A stretch of DNA of 64,000 nt from Cypionkella psychrotolerans (GCF_001294535.1 NZ_LGIC01000031.1:62001-126000), one strand, 5' to 3'; shown: positions 9,011-18,869, counted from the stretch's first letter. Made by a program: numbers and translations. Notes: generated by a model from the letters alone, not told the origin.

Positions 9011-9652
9011 ATGATGAAGCAAACTGACCTGCCCGACACCCTGCCGCTGTTCCCGCTTCCGGGTGCGCTTTTGCTGCCGCGCGCCCGCCTGCCCTTGCAT
9101 ATCTTCGAGCCGCGCTACCTTGCGATGCTGGATGATTGCATGAAAACCCCGCACCGCCTGATCGGCATGATCCAACCGCGTGAGGCGCCAAATGGTGAAA
9201 AGCGTCTGTCGGCCATCGGCTGCGCGGGCCGTCTGACCGGGTTTTCCGAAACCGAAGACCACCGCTATATGATCACCCTCACCGGCGTGTCGCGGTTTCG
9301 TTTGCGCGCCGAGGTCGAAGGCTTCACCCCCTACCGCCGCGCCCATATTGATTGGCAGCCCTTCGCCCGCGATCTGGGCCGCGAAGAAACCGACAAGGAT
9401 TTTGACCGCGAACCCTTCCTCGCCTTGCTCGCCCGCTACTTCGCTACCCGCGATCTAGGGACGGATTGGAGTGGCATCAAAGCCGCCGACACCGAACTGC
9501 TGATCAACTCGCTGTCAATGCTGCTGCCCTTCACCCCCGAAGACAAACAAGCGCTGCTCGAAGCTCCTTCCCTCGTCACCCGCCGTGAAACCCTCGTCAC
9601 CCTCTTGGAAATCGCCCTCCATTCCGATGGCCGCGATGAGACATTGCAATGA
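9011..9652 (+). CDS. Lon-protease N-terminal-domain protein
   Basis: A 213-residue protein made almost entirely of the LON substrate-binding domain: [18 protein letters not shown], then [15 protein letters not shown]. It has no AAA or protease domain. Stand-alone LON-SB proteins are common, and their role is not settled. Two adjacent ATG codons (9011, 9014) follow a GAGGG and either could be used. It is coupled by an ATGA overlap to the Trm112-like gene downstream and follows the cnoX-like gene closely, so the three may form one operon. Confidence 0.88.
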   Translation: MMKQTDLPDTLPLFPLPGALLLPRARLPLHIFEPRYLAMLDDCMKTPHRLIGMIQPREAPNGEKRLSAIGCAGRLTGFSETEDHRYMITLTGVSRFRLRAEVEGFTPYRRAHIDWQPFARDLGREETDKDFDREPFLALLARYFATRDLGTDWSGIKAADTELLINSLSMLLPFTPEDKQALLEAPSLVTRRETLVTLLEIALHSDGRDETLQ

Positions 9653-9843
9653 CCGACACGCCGCAAAACACCCCCCTGCACGACCGCCGCATGCTAGAGG
9701 CCCTCGTCTGCCCCGTCACCCAAGCCGTCCTGACCTATGACGCCGAAAAAATGGAGCTGATCTCCAAAGCCGCGCATCTGGCGTTCCCGATCCGGGACGG
9801 GATTCCGATTATGTTGGTGAGCGAGGCGAGACAGGTGGAGTGA
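9649..9843 (+). CDS. Trm112/UPF0434 family protein
   Basis: A 64-residue protein with the family pattern [16 protein letters not shown] followed by [18 protein letters not shown]. In eukaryotes and archaea Trm112 activates methyltransferases. Bacterial members are short and their partners mostly unknown. Only one of the usual N-terminal cysteines (LVCP) is present, so a zinc site like that of some Trm112 proteins is not expected. The start overlaps the previous stop codon (ATGA). Confidence 0.88.
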   Translation: MTDTPQNTPLHDRRMLEALVCPVTQAVLTYDAEKMELISKAAHLAFPIRDGIPIMLVSEARQVE

Positions 9844-9877
9844 AAGCTTATCCGCGCACAAAGCTTATCCGCGCACA
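9844..9877. repeat. 17-bp perfect tandem duplication
   Basis: A 17-base unit starting AAGCTTATCC is repeated twice with no gap (9844-9860 and 9861-9877). The second unit contains the stop codon and last codons of the minus-strand membrane protein gene at 9865-10491; the first lies directly between that stop and the stop of the Trm112-like gene. It looks like the scar of a slippage or insertion event. Confidence 0.9.
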
Positions 9878-10491
9878 TTGAACTTAATGACTGCCTTATA
9901 TATAATAGATATTAAAGATGCTGTGAGCAAGAATAGAAACACCCCAAATAGTGATGACATTCCTACTGCTGCAAGAGTAGACCCGAAGTAGGCTTTATCA
10001 ACCGAAGTGCCGGTAGATGGAACGTAGGCCACTGGGGCAAATAGAAAGATCATAACACAGCACATAACGAACAAGGCTGGCCCGACCATTCTCCTCGGAT
10101 CACGAGGAGCAGAAATTCCAAGCACGTGATCTTTGTTGCCGTTATTTTCTATTTTATATAGCTTTCTGGTGAACCCAAACGCCATTCCGAGTATCACAGA
10201 AATCGTGCAAACGCTCGTAAAGCTCCAAAAATAGATAGTTACAAACTTTGCAGCATTCAGCGTGGATGAATACTGCTGAATGTTTAAAAATGATTTCGAT
10301 AAGCCCGGAACTATAATCGTCAAGGCCTTCGCATGTCCAATTAGAATTTCATCATTGATTGGGGCAAAGGCGACAAATGCCAAGACGAAGAATGGCAACA
10401 AAAAAATAACTACGATTGTGCGCAGGGCCCACCGCTCAGTTCGCATTGCTGCGACCCGTTCAATATAGGAACTTCCCGGTATATCAGTCAC
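9865..10491 (-). CDS. Hypothetical membrane protein, AT-rich
   Basis: A 208-residue protein I do not recognise. It has four hydrophobic segments (about residues 22-45, 83-108, 135-158 and 168-195), with a lysine/asparagine-rich loop between the second and third. Codon and base use are clearly more AT-rich than in the flanking genes. It sits between a conserved operon and a ubiH remnant, and its 3' end is inside a tandem duplication. These signs suggest recent acquisition. The start ATG at 10491 has no strong ribosome binding site, and a second Met lies at residue 16. Confidence 0.65.
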   Translation of the reverse strand: MTDIPGSSYIERVAAMRTERWALRTIVVIFLLPFFVLAFVAFAPINDEILIGHAKALTIIVPGLSKSFLNIQQYSSTLNAAKFVTIYFWSFTSVCTISVILGMAFGFTRKLYKIENNGNKDHVLGISAPRDPRRMVGPALFVMCCVMIFLFAPVAYVPSTGTSVDKAYFGSTLAAVGMSSLFGVFLFLLTASLISIIYKAVIKFNVRG

Positions 10492-10563
10492 ATGCTAAAC
10501 CCCTGCGACTCCATCATAATACGCGCCACCATACCAGTATGCACAAAAAAGCACTCATTACTA

Positions 10564-10702
10564 CGTTCTCAAACCTCCCCCCCCCCCGCAACAACTTCGG
10601 CACTTCCCCGACAGCCCCGCCGCCTGCTGCATAAGACCGCGCCGCAAGCTGGGAACCGCATTGACCAACCCCATCCCCAGATCGCGCCCCAACCGCAGCA
10701 CC
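10564..10702 (-). pseudogene. Broken 3' end copy of the ubiH-family hydroxylase gene
   Basis: Read on the minus strand this segment encodes VLRLGRDLGMGLVNAVP, then LRR and QAAGLSG, nearly identical to the C-terminus of the hydroxylase at 11539-12765. After that point one base is missing, the frame shifts, and a run of 11 C (10577-10587) replaces the final codons. In the 40 bases at 10663-10702, 36 match the intact gene. The match starts abruptly at VLRL and includes a few bases past the stop. No start codon or FAD domain is present, so it is a remnant. The rest of 10492-10760 shows nothing else recognisable. Confidence 0.85.
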
Positions 10703-10760
10703 TCCCCCCTTTACGCCCCGCCCCCAACCCGGGTATCACGCCTCAACCCCGAGGTAGCCG

Positions 10761-11513
10761 ATGCCCTTCCTGATCCTGACCCAAGCCCGTAGCGGCTCTT
10801 ACCACTTGGCGGCTCTGCTGAATTCGGCCCCCGATATCACCTGCTTCGGCGAGATTTTCAAAGAAAACGCGCTGGAACTGCCGAAACCTCAGCTTGCCAA
10901 ACTCGGCCTGACCAACCGCGATATGGCCGCCCGCGATGCCGATCCCATCGGCCTGCTGAACCGTCTGCGCAAGGATACCGAAGCCGAGGGTGCGATCTTT
11001 GGCTTCAAAGATTTCCTGCCCAACCTGAACCGCGTCAAGCTGTTCGGCAAACTTGGCCATTCAAAAAACTGGCAAAAAATCATCCTGCTGCGCAATCCGA
11101 TCGAGCGGTACATCTCGCGCCGCCGCGCCGCCGAAACAGGGGTTTTCGTGCTCAAACAGGGGGAGTCCGTCACCGCCGATCTGCTACATACAAAAATCAG
11201 CTTTGACGCCGACAGCTTCACCCAATTTCTGAAAAACCATATGCGCTTTGTCGAGGTGGCACAAAACCTGCACCACAAACACGGCGACGCGGCGGTATTT
11301 ACCGCCCGATATGAAGAACTGTCCGACCCGCAGCATCTGCAAGCTATTCTGAAGTTTGTCGGCTCAAAAGCCAGCGCCGATCAACTGACCAGCGATCACG
11401 TCAAACAATACGAAAAACCGTTGTCCGAAGGCGTCGAGAACTGGGACGCCTTCGCCGCCCATCTTGCTGCGAACGACCTGACCCACCTCCTGCCAGACGA
11501 TGCAAATTCGTAG
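10761..11513 (+). CDS. Putative sulfotransferase
   Basis: A 250-residue protein with the two PAPS-binding signatures of the sulfotransferase family: an N-terminal ILTQARSGSYHLAALLNS (5'-phosphosulfate loop) and a central IILLRNPIERYISRRRA (3'-phosphate-binding RxxxxxYxS-type helix). It would move sulfate from PAPS to a carbohydrate or lipid; the acceptor is unknown. The ATG follows CGAGGTAG. It lies between a broken and an intact copy of the ubiH-like 3' end, so it was probably placed here by recombination. The stop codon is the first part of a repeated hairpin. Confidence 0.75.
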   Translation: MPFLILTQARSGSYHLAALLNSAPDITCFGEIFKENALELPKPQLAKLGLTNRDMAARDADPIGLLNRLRKDTEAEGAIFGFKDFLPNLNRVKLFGKLGHSKNWQKIILLRNPIERYISRRRAAETGVFVLKQGESVTADLLHTKISFDADSFTQFLKNHMRFVEVAQNLHHKHGDAAVFTARYEELSDPQHLQAILKFVGSKASADQLTSDHVKQYEKPLSEGVENWDAFAAHLAANDLTHLLPDDANS

Positions 11514-11531
11514 GGCGGGGTTCACCCCGCC
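11510..11531. repeat. GTAGGGCGGGG-TTCA hairpin repeat, copy 1
   Basis: A 22-base element whose arms GGCGGGG and CCCCGCC pair around TTCA. The identical 22 bases recur at 18783-18804. Here the sulfotransferase stop codon TAG is inside it. There is no T run, so it is not a classical terminator, although it sits at a convergent junction with ubiH. Confidence 0.85.
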
Positions 11532-11538
11532 ACGCGTT

Positions 11539-12765
11539 CTAAACCTCCAACCCCCGCAACAACCGTGGCACCTCGCCCGACAACCCCGCCGCCTGCCGCA
11601 TGAACTTGCGCCGAAGCCCCGGCACCGCATTCACCAGCCCCATCCCCAAATCGCGCCCCAACCGCAGTACCGGATTGTCGTTCGAGAACAACCGGTTCAC
11701 CCCATCCATTCCCAAGGCCAGCGCTGTAGAATCAAACCGCCGCCAGCGCTGATAGCGCTCCAACACATCCGCCGCCCCAATATCCTCGCCCCTGCGCCGC
11801 GCCTCAATCAGCACCTGCGCCAAAGCCCCCACATCGCGCAGCCCCAAGTTCAGCCCCTGCCCCGCAATCGGATGCACCCCATGCGCCGCATCGCCCACCA
11901 AAGCCACGCGCGGGGCGACGAAGCTGTTCGCCAAAGTCAGACTTAAAGGATAAGTAAACCGCTCCCCCGCCAGCGCAATCTCGCCCAGAAAATCGCCAAA
12001 CCGAGGCCGCAACGCCTCCAGATATTCCGCATCCCCCAACGCCTGAATGGCCGCCGCCTGTCCTTCTGTCTCACTCCAAACAATCGAAGAATGATGCCCC
12101 CCCACCAGCGGTAAAATCGCCAGCGGTCCGGAAGGCATAAAGAACTGCTGCGCAATGCCCTGATGATCCTTCTCGTGTCGAATGGCCGTCACCAACGCCG
12201 TCTGCCCATAGCCCCAACCCGTTCGCCCGATCCCCGCGCGCGAGGCCACCCCCGACGCACGCCCATCGCATCCCACCAAAACCGAGCCTCGAACGACACG
12301 CTCCGAGGCCAAAACAACCTCAACCCCCTGTGCGCTGACCTCCTGAGAAACCACCGTTTCCCCCGAGATCAACTCAATCCCCGCCACCGCCATCGCCGCC
12401 AGAAACGCCGCGTACAAATACCGATCTTCGGCCATGAACCCCATCGGGCCTTCTTCCATCTCGGCATGATCAAAGGTCAGGAAAAATGGCGCGGCCCCCT
12501 GCCCCGCCACCCCGTCGCTGGCCTTGATCTGCAAGATCGGCTGCACCCGGCCTTCCAAACGCGACCAAACCCCGATCACCTCCAGCAGTCGCTTCGATGC
12601 CACAGCCAGTGCATAAGCCCGCCCGTCAAAGCCGGCTTCGGCCCGCGCCCCCGCAGGTCGCGCATCCACCACCACCACCCGCAAACCGCTCTTAGCCAAA
12701 GCCAAAGCCAAAGCCGGGCCATTCAAGCCGCCGCCTACGATCACAATGTCAGCATGATTTTCCAT
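11539..12765 (-). CDS. ubiH: UbiH/UbiF/COQ6-family FAD-dependent hydroxylase
   Basis: A 408-residue flavoprotein monooxygenase of ubiquinone synthesis. The N-terminal FAD Rossmann motif is ADIVIVGGGLNGPALALALA, the GD motif is VALVGDAAHGVHPIAGQGLN, and the family DG motif lies mid-protein near VLVGCDGRASGVASRAG. Such enzymes hydroxylate the benzoquinone ring at the inner membrane. Which position (UbiH, UbiF or UbiI type) cannot be decided from sequence alone. I chose MENHADIV as start; the longer frame adds 12 unrelated residues. Its 3' end is duplicated as a remnant about 1 kb away. Confidence 0.9.
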   Translation of the reverse strand: MENHADIVIVGGGLNGPALALALAKSGLRVVVVDARPAGARAEAGFDGRAYALAVASKRLLEVIGVWSRLEGRVQPILQIKASDGVAGQGAAPFFLTFDHAEMEEGPMGFMAEDRYLYAAFLAAMAVAGIELISGETVVSQEVSAQGVEVVLASERVVRGSVLVGCDGRASGVASRAGIGRTGWGYGQTALVTAIRHEKDHQGIAQQFFMPSGPLAILPLVGGHHSSIVWSETEGQAAAIQALGDAEYLEALRPRFGDFLGEIALAGERFTYPLSLTLANSFVAPRVALVGDAAHGVHPIAGQGLNLGLRDVGALAQVLIEARRRGEDIGAADVLERYQRWRRFDSTALALGMDGVNRLFSNDNPVLRLGRDLGMGLVNAVPGLRRKFMRQAAGLSGEVPRLLRGLEV

Positions 12766-12842
12766 ACCGCCAAATATGGCCCAACCTACAGGATTGTCCA
12801 TGCGCCGCCTTGCCGCTACGCTCCGCCAAAATGGGGAACAAC

Positions 12843-14174
12843 ATGAGCAAAACCTGGTCCAACATGACCGCCGCTGACCTTGGTCGCGAGATCGGCAAAG
12901 GCAGTATCAACCCGGTCGAACTGACCGAGTTTTTCCTCGAAAAAATTGCCATCCACGAGTATTCCACCCGCATCTACGCCCGCCCCACCCCGACGCGTGC
13001 GCGCGGCGAAGCAATGGGGGCCGCCACCCGCGCCAAATCCGGCCTGCGCCGGGGCTTGCTGGATGGCGTCCCGGTCAGTTGGAAAGACCTGTTCGACACC
13101 GCAGGCATCGTCACCGAGGCCGGATCGGCGCTGCTGAAGAACCGCACACCGCTGAAAGATGCCGCCGCCGTAGAAACCGCCACCCGCCAAGGTATTGTTT
13201 GCCTTGGAAAAACTCACATGTCCGAACTCGCCTTCTCGGGGTTAGGCCTTAACCCCGTCACCGCCACCCCACCTTGCATCAACGACGATCAAGCCGTCGC
13301 GGGCGGATCTACCTCCGGCGGTGCGGCCTCGGTTGCCTTCGGCCTCGCCCCCGCCGCCATCGGATCAGACACCGGCGGTTCCGTCCGCATCCCCGCCGCT
13401 TGGAACGACCTTGTCGGCCTGAAAACCAGCCACGGCCGCCTGCCGCTGACCGGAGCGGTCCCCCTATGCGAGCAATTCGACACCATAGGCCCGCTCGCCC
13501 GTTCTGTCGAAGACTGCGCGCTGCTCCTCGCCGCCCTCGAATCCGGCAAACCCGCCGACCTTGCGGGCAGCAGCCTGACCAACGCCCGCTTCCTGGTCCT
13601 GAACACCGTCGCGCTCGACGATCTGCGCCCCCGCCCCGCCGCAGGCTTTGCAGACGCACTCACCCGCCTGTCGCGTGCAGGCGCGCAAATCTCTCACGCA
13701 GACATTCCCGAAACAGCCGAGGCGATGGCTCTCGCAGGCATCTTGTTCACCGCCGAAGCCTATGGCATCTGGGCCAAAACCATCGAAGCCGCCCCCGAAA
13801 AAATGTTCCCCCGTATCCTCGAACGCTTCCGCACCGGGGCCACGATCAAAGCCGCCGATTACGTCGCCGCATGGCGCCGCATGCACGACATTCGCCAGAG
13901 TTGGGCCGCAAAAACCGCCGGATACGATGCCATCCTGCTCCCAACCTCGCCCATTCTGCCGCCCAATGCCCACCGCCTGATGACCGACGATGCCTATTAT
14001 GTCAGCGAAAATCTGTTGGCCCTGCGCAACACCCGCATCGGCAATCTGATGGGGCTTTGCGCGCTTACCCTGCCCACAGCACAACCGTCCTGCGGCATCT
14101 CTTTCATGGCGGGCCCTGGCCAAGAGGAACGCCTGCTCCGTATTGGCCAAGCGGCAGAACGCGCGCTGGCCTAA
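12843..14174 (+). CDS. Amidase (amidase-signature family)
   Basis: A 443-residue amidase. The Ser-cisSer-Lys triad is visible: Lys in VPVSWKDLFD (about residue 81), the cis-Ser in GGSTSGGAASVA, and the nucleophile Ser in GSDTGGSVRIPAA. The family includes GatA and many stand-alone amidases. No gatC or gatB is nearby and the C-terminus is short, so it is more likely a catabolic amidase than a tRNA amidotransferase subunit. The start MSKTWSNM has GGGGAA upstream. A hairpin with T5 at 14198-14219 ends the transcript. Confidence 0.9.
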   Translation: MSKTWSNMTAADLGREIGKGSINPVELTEFFLEKIAIHEYSTRIYARPTPTRARGEAMGAATRAKSGLRRGLLDGVPVSWKDLFDTAGIVTEAGSALLKNRTPLKDAAAVETATRQGIVCLGKTHMSELAFSGLGLNPVTATPPCINDDQAVAGGSTSGGAASVAFGLAPAAIGSDTGGSVRIPAAWNDLVGLKTSHGRLPLTGAVPLCEQFDTIGPLARSVEDCALLLAALESGKPADLAGSSLTNARFLVLNTVALDDLRPRPAAGFADALTRLSRAGAQISHADIPETAEAMALAGILFTAEAYGIWAKTIEAAPEKMFPRILERFRTGATIKAADYVAAWRRMHDIRQSWAAKTAGYDAILLPTSPILPPNAHRLMTDDAYYVSENLLALRNTRIGNLMGLCALTLPTAQPSCGISFMAGPGQEERLLRIGQAAERALA

Positions 14175-14197
14175 AAGCCACAACAACAGCAACCAAG

Positions 14198-14219
14198 CCC
14201 ATATCCCATATGGGTTTTT
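14198..14219 (+). terminator. Rho-independent terminator after amidase gene
   Basis: Perfect 7-bp stem CCCATAT/ATATGGG with a CCC loop, followed by five T residues. Confidence 0.85.
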
Positions 14220-14289
14220 CTGGACGCGCCCGCATGATCTGGTTATCCTGATCCAGAACGGGGCGATATGACCCTGAGATGAGGCAGTA

Positions 14290-15468
14290 ATGGCGTTTCC
14301 CAAGCGGTTTTCGAACCTGCCGGATTATGCGTTTCCGCGTTTGCGGAAGCTTCTAGACGCATATCCGCCCGGCGGTGAAGCCATTTCCATGACCATCGGC
14401 GAACCCCGTCACCCGATTCCCGATTTTGTCGCGCCCATAATGACCGCCAATATCAATGACTTCGCGGTCTATCCGCCAAATGACGGCACGCCTGAACTGC
14501 TGGCCGCGATTTCCGGTTGGATCAAACGCCGCTACAACGCGCAGATAGCGCAAGATCAACTGATGGTCCTCAATGGCACCCGCGAAGGCCTCTATAACGC
14601 CTGCATCGCCCTTTCGCCCGAAACGAAAAACGGCAAACAGCCCATCGTGCTGATGCCGAACCCGTTCTACCAAGTCTACGCCGTCGCCGCCGTCACAGTC
14701 GGTGCCGAACCGCTTTACGTTCCCGCCACCGCCGCCACAGGTTTCCTGCCCGATTACGCGAGCCTGCCTGCGGAAATCCTCGACCGTGTGACCGTGGCCT
14801 ACATCTGCTCGCCCGCCAACCCGCAGGGTGCAGTCGCCAGCGCTGACTATTGGAAAACCCTGCTGGGCTTGGCCGAGAAGCATGATTTCACCATCTTCGC
14901 CGACGAATGCTACAGCGAAATCTGGCGCAATACCGCCCCCACAGGCATCCTCGAAGTGGCGCAAGCCACCAATGCCGACCCCGAGCGCGTCTTCACCTTC
15001 CACTCGCTGTCAAAACGCTCCAACCTCCCCGGTCTGCGTTCTGGCTTCGTCGCAGGTGGCGCAAAAGGCATCGCGCAAATCCGCAAACTGCGCTCTTTCG
15101 CAGGCGCACCGCTGCCGCTGCCGATCCAAAAAGTCTCGCAAGCCGCATGGAACGACGACCATCACGTCGCCGCCTCGCTCGCCCTCTACCACACGAAATT
15201 CGACGCCGCGGACGCAATTTTCAGCGGCCTACAGGGCTTCAAAACCCCCGAAGGCGGCTTCTTCCTCTGGCTGCCGGTCGAAGACGGCGAACAAGCGGCG
15301 CTTAAAGCATGGCGACAGACCGGAGTCCGGGTTCTCCCCGGCGCGTATCTGTCGCGCGATGCGAACGGGGAAAACCCCGGCAAAGGCTATATTCGGGTCG
15401 CACTTGTGGCCCCCAAAGAAGAAATGCAGCGCGGGTTGATCCAACTCCGCGACTGCCTCTACGGTTGA
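14290..15468 (+). CDS. Class I/II PLP-dependent aminotransferase, DapC-like
   Basis: A 392-residue fold-type I aminotransferase. The PLP Schiff-base lysine lies in FHSLSKRSNLPGLRSGF, the cofactor Asp/Tyr in FADECYSEIW, and the Asn in ICSPANPQG. The pattern 'SKRSNLPGLRSGFVAG' is close to N-succinyl-diaminopimelate aminotransferases (DapC), which act in lysine and peptidoglycan synthesis. Substrate assignment remains tentative. The gene stands 13 bases before ftsK on the same strand and may be cotranscribed with it. Confidence 0.85.
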   Translation: MAFPKRFSNLPDYAFPRLRKLLDAYPPGGEAISMTIGEPRHPIPDFVAPIMTANINDFAVYPPNDGTPELLAAISGWIKRRYNAQIAQDQLMVLNGTREGLYNACIALSPETKNGKQPIVLMPNPFYQVYAVAAVTVGAEPLYVPATAATGFLPDYASLPAEILDRVTVAYICSPANPQGAVASADYWKTLLGLAEKHDFTIFADECYSEIWRNTAPTGILEVAQATNADPERVFTFHSLSKRSNLPGLRSGFVAGGAKGIAQIRKLRSFAGAPLPLPIQKVSQAAWNDDHHVAASLALYHTKFDAADAIFSGLQGFKTPEGGFFLWLPVEDGEQAALKAWRQTGVRVLPGAYLSRDANGENPGKGYIRVALVAPKEEMQRGLIQLRDCLYG

Positions 15469-15480
15469 GGACAGGGTAAC

Positions 15481-18471
15481 ATGGCATCTTATCAAGCACG
15501 GCAACGCGATCCGCTGTTGGACCAAGGCACCACAGCGATGCTGGAACGCCGGGGGCGCGAGCTTTTGGGGCTAGCCCTGATTGCCTTGGCTTTCGCCTTC
15601 ATGCTGATGCTGAACAGCTATTCCCCCGAAGATCCCGGCTGGATGGTCGCCACAGACGAGCCCGCCGCCAACACCCTTGGCCGCTTCGGCGCGGCCCTCG
15701 CGTCCACCCTGATCATCATCGGCGGCAAAGGCACATGGGCGATCCCGCTGATCCTATGCGCTTGGGGTCTGCGGTTTGTGCTGCATCGCGGAGCCGAGCG
15801 CGCCGTCTCCCGCATGGTCTTCGCCGTCATCGCCATCGCCATGGCCTCGGTCTATGCCGCCACCCTGCTGCCCTCCGCCATGTGGGTGCAAAGCTTCGGC
15901 ATGGGCGGTTTGTTCGGCGACACCGTGGTCGGCGCATTGATGAACATCATCCCCGGCGGCTCGGCAGTCGGCCTGAAACTGATCTCGCTTGCCTCCGGCG
16001 CCGCAATGGTCGCCCTGATGCTGTTCGTCACCGGCTTCAACTTCCCCGAAATCCGTGCGGGCTTCCGCTTCCTGATCACCAGCCTGATCTACAGCTATTC
16101 CATCCTGCTCGGGGCCGCTGGCAAAGGCGCGCAAGGCACCACCCGCGCCGCCGCCGCCATCCAAGCCCGCCGCCGCCGCAACGCCGCCGAAGCCGCCCGA
16201 CCAGACGAGACCCTGCGCGCGCCAGCCGATTGGCGCGAAGACCGCCCGCAATCCACTATCCGCCGCGCCGAACCGAGCGTTGAGGCCGCAGCCTTTGGCC
16301 GCCCCTCCACCTTACGCGCCGACGCCCGCTACCCTGAACCTCTCGCCGAGGCTCCGCAATACGCCCCCCCCCGCGAAAAACTCGGCCTTTTGGCCCGAAT
16401 GCCCGCCCTGATGCGCCGCGCCGTTGATCCCGAACCCGAACTGATTGAACCCACACTCTCGCAAGCTGCCGATCACGCCGACATGCCGTCCGACGACCGC
16501 ATCAAATCGCGGATTTCCGATGCCATCCGCTCGCGCACCCGCCCGCCCGAGGCGCAACTCTCCCCTCTCGCCGCCGCCATCCAGCGCCGCGAGCCGCCGC
16601 TACAACGCCCGCGCAGCCCCGCGCCGTTGATCGCCGACACCCGCCCGATCGTACGCATCGAACCGCCCGTCACTGCCCCAAAAGCCCCCCTCCACAACGC
16701 CTTCTTGGAAACCGAAGACGATCAAGCCTTTGATCTGCCTGAAAATCACGGCTTCACCCTGACCGACGATGCGCATGACTACGCAGCCGGCGACGACGCT
16801 GCGGATGAAGACGAAGATTACACCTCCGTCGCTGTAATCCCCCGCCCTGCTCCCACACCCGAGCGCCGCCCGGTTGTCCAGCATGCAGTGAAAAAACCCA
16901 CTACCCCCTCCACCCGCGCCGCAGCCGAGGCGCAACCCCGCCTGCGCTTTGACGACCCCGCCCCCGCCTACGAACTCCCCCCCATCTCGCTGCTCACCCC
17001 GCCGTCCTCCGTGCAACGCCACGCCCTCTCCGACGAAGCCCTTGAAGAAAACGCCCGCATGTTGGAATCGGTGCTCGACGACTACGGCGTCAAAGGCGAA
17101 ATCGTCTCTGTGCGCCCCGGCCCGGTCGTCACCATGTATGAACTCGAACCCGCCCCCGGCCTGAAAGCGAGCCGCGTCATCGGCCTCGCCGACGATATCG
17201 CACGCTCGATGTCCGCGCTCAGCGCCCGCGTTTCCACCGTCCCCGGCCGCACCGTGATCGGCATTGAGTTGCCCAACGCCACCCGCGAAAAGGTGGTCTT
17301 GCGCGAAATCATCGCCGCCCGCGACTTTGGCGACAGCAACATGCGCCTGCCGCTCGCCCTTGGCAAAGACATCGGCGGCGATCCCATCGTCGCAAACCTT
17401 GCCAAAATGCCCCACCTGCTGATCGCAGGCACCACCGGCTCGGGCAAATCCGTCGCCATCAACACCATGATCCTGTCCTTGCTGTATAAACTCAGCCCGG
17501 AAGAATGCCGTCTGATCATGATCGACCCGAAAATGCTGGAACTTTCCGTCTATGACGGCATCCCGCACCTGCTCTCCCCCGTCGTCACCGACCCGAAAAA
17601 GGCCGTCGTCGCTCTGAAATGGGTGGTGTCGGAAATGGAAGAACGCTACCGCAAAATGTCGAAAATGGGTGTGCGAAATATTGAAGGCTACAATGGCCGC
17701 GTCCGCGAAGCCCTATCGAAAAATGAGATGTTCAAGCGCACCATCCAGACCGGATTTGACGAAGACACCGGCGAGCCGATGTTTGAAACCGATGAATTCC
17801 AGCCCGTCACCATCCCCTATATCGTGGTGGTGGTCGATGAGATGGCCGACCTGATGATGGTCGCAGGCAAGGAAATCGAAGCCTGCATCCAACGCCTTGC
17901 CCAAATGGCCCGCGCCTCCGGCATCCACCTGATCATGGCCACCCAGCGCCCCTCGGTCGATGTGATCACCGGCACGATCAAAGCCAACTTCCCGACCCGG
18001 ATCTCCTTCCAAGTGACCTCGAAGATCGACTCACGCACCATCCTCGGCGAACAAGGCGCCGAACAACTGCTCGGCATGGGCGACATGCTCTATATGGCCG
18101 GCGGCGGTCGCGTCTCCCGTATCCACGGCCCGTTCGTCTCCGATGAAGAAGTGGAAGAAATCGTCAACCACCTCAAATCCTACGGCCCGCCGGTCTATAT
18201 GTCAGGCGTGATCGAAGGCCCCGAGGATGAGAACGCCGCCGAAATCGACAGCCTTTTGGGCCTCGGTTCCGACGGCCTAGACGACAGCCTCTACGACCAA
18301 GCCGTCGCCATCGTCGCCAAAGACCGCAAATGTTCCACCAGCTACATCCAACGCAAACTCGGCATCGGCTACAACAAGGCCGCGAAACTGGTCGAACAGA
18401 TGGAAGAACACTCGGTGATCACCGCCGCCAACCATGTCGGCAAACGCGAGATTTTGCTGCCGGAGCATTGA
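15481..18471 (+). CDS. ftsK: DNA translocase FtsK
   Basis: A 996-residue cell-division DNA pump. The N-terminus has four membrane segments (about residues 22-190) that anchor it at the septum. A long Pro/Ala/Arg-rich linker follows to about residue 490. The motor domain has Walker A GTTGSGKS at residues 650-657 and Walker [12 protein letters not shown] with the acidic pair near 786-787. The C-terminal gamma winged helix (about 930-996) ends with [21 protein letters not shown] and would read KOPS sites to direct chromosome dimer resolution with XerCD. Length is slightly greater than in many alphaproteobacteria because of the linker. Confidence 0.97.
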   Translation: MASYQARQRDPLLDQGTTAMLERRGRELLGLALIALAFAFMLMLNSYSPEDPGWMVATDEPAANTLGRFGAALASTLIIIGGKGTWAIPLILCAWGLRFVLHRGAERAVSRMVFAVIAIAMASVYAATLLPSAMWVQSFGMGGLFGDTVVGALMNIIPGGSAVGLKLISLASGAAMVALMLFVTGFNFPEIRAGFRFLITSLIYSYSILLGAAGKGAQGTTRAAAAIQARRRRNAAEAARPDETLRAPADWREDRPQSTIRRAEPSVEAAAFGRPSTLRADARYPEPLAEAPQYAPPREKLGLLARMPALMRRAVDPEPELIEPTLSQAADHADMPSDDRIKSRISDAIRSRTRPPEAQLSPLAAAIQRREPPLQRPRSPAPLIADTRPIVRIEPPVTAPKAPLHNAFLETEDDQAFDLPENHGFTLTDDAHDYAAGDDAADEDEDYTSVAVIPRPAPTPERRPVVQHAVKKPTTPSTRAAAEAQPRLRFDDPAPAYELPPISLLTPPSSVQRHALSDEALEENARMLESVLDDYGVKGEIVSVRPGPVVTMYELEPAPGLKASRVIGLADDIARSMSALSARVSTVPGRTVIGIELPNATREKVVLREIIAARDFGDSNMRLPLALGKDIGGDPIVANLAKMPHLLIAGTTGSGKSVAINTMILSLLYKLSPEECRLIMIDPKMLELSVYDGIPHLLSPVVTDPKKAVVALKWVVSEMEERYRKMSKMGVRNIEGYNGRVREALSKNEMFKRTIQTGFDEDTGEPMFETDEFQPVTIPYIVVVVDEMADLMMVAGKEIEACIQRLAQMARASGIHLIMATQRPSVDVITGTIKANFPTRISFQVTSKIDSRTILGEQGAEQLLGMGDMLYMAGGGRVSRIHGPFVSDEEVEEIVNHLKSYGPPVYMSGVIEGPEDENAAEIDSLLGLGSDGLDDSLYDQAVAIVAKDRKCSTSYIQRKLGIGYNKAAKLVEQMEEHSVITAANHVGKREILLPEH

Positions 18472-18499
18472 GGGAGATGTCACTTAATCGGAACGGGAA

Positions 18500-18781
18500 A
18501 TGACATTTAAGGAAGCTATCAACTGGGTCGCTGTATTCCTTCAAGGGATTGCGGCTATTCTTTGGATTGCGTCAACACTTGTCCGGGTGAAAGCTGCCGA
18601 CGTTGTTGCCGAATACCAAAAAACTTATGGGGCGGGCAGCGGACCGTCACAAATCGTAACTGAGGACGGAGACGATTTCGGCGCAACGATCAAACGCCAA
18701 GCATATTGGAATAAATGGGCCGCCATGATGACCGGGATTGGAATTGCGACACAAGCGATTGCAAATGCACTTCCCAGTTAG
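18500..18781 (+). CDS. Hypothetical small membrane protein
   Basis: A 93-residue protein I do not recognise, with an N-terminal hydrophobic helix (WVAVFLQGIAAILWIAST) and a second weak one near the C-terminus (AAMMTGIGIATQAIANAL). Between them is a polar, acidic loop. Base use is less GC-rich than in ftsK. GGGAA stands a few bases before the ATG. The stop codon is followed after one base by a hairpin repeat also found at 11510. This resembles a small accessory insertion between ftsK and hyi. Confidence 0.6.
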   Translation: MTFKEAINWVAVFLQGIAAILWIASTLVRVKAADVVAEYQKTYGAGSGPSQIVTEDGDDFGATIKRQAYWNKWAAMMTGIGIATQAIANALPS

Positions 18782-18782
18782 A

Positions 18783-18804
18783 GTAGGGCGGGGTTCACCC
18801 CGCC
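18783..18804. repeat. GTAGGGCGGGG-TTCA hairpin repeat, copy 2
   Basis: These 22 bases are identical to 11510-11531. Like copy 1, they begin right at the stop codon of a stand-alone plus-strand gene that faces a minus-strand core gene. Confidence 0.85.
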
Positions 18805-18869
18805 GCTGGTGGGTCAAACCTTAAAAATCCCTTAACGGGGCAAGGTCATCATATTGATATAAAACGATT

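Noticed and set aside
12810-12842. Earlier start for the amidase
   Set aside because: The extra 11 residues do not fit the family, and the ATG at 12843 has GGGGAA at suitable distance.
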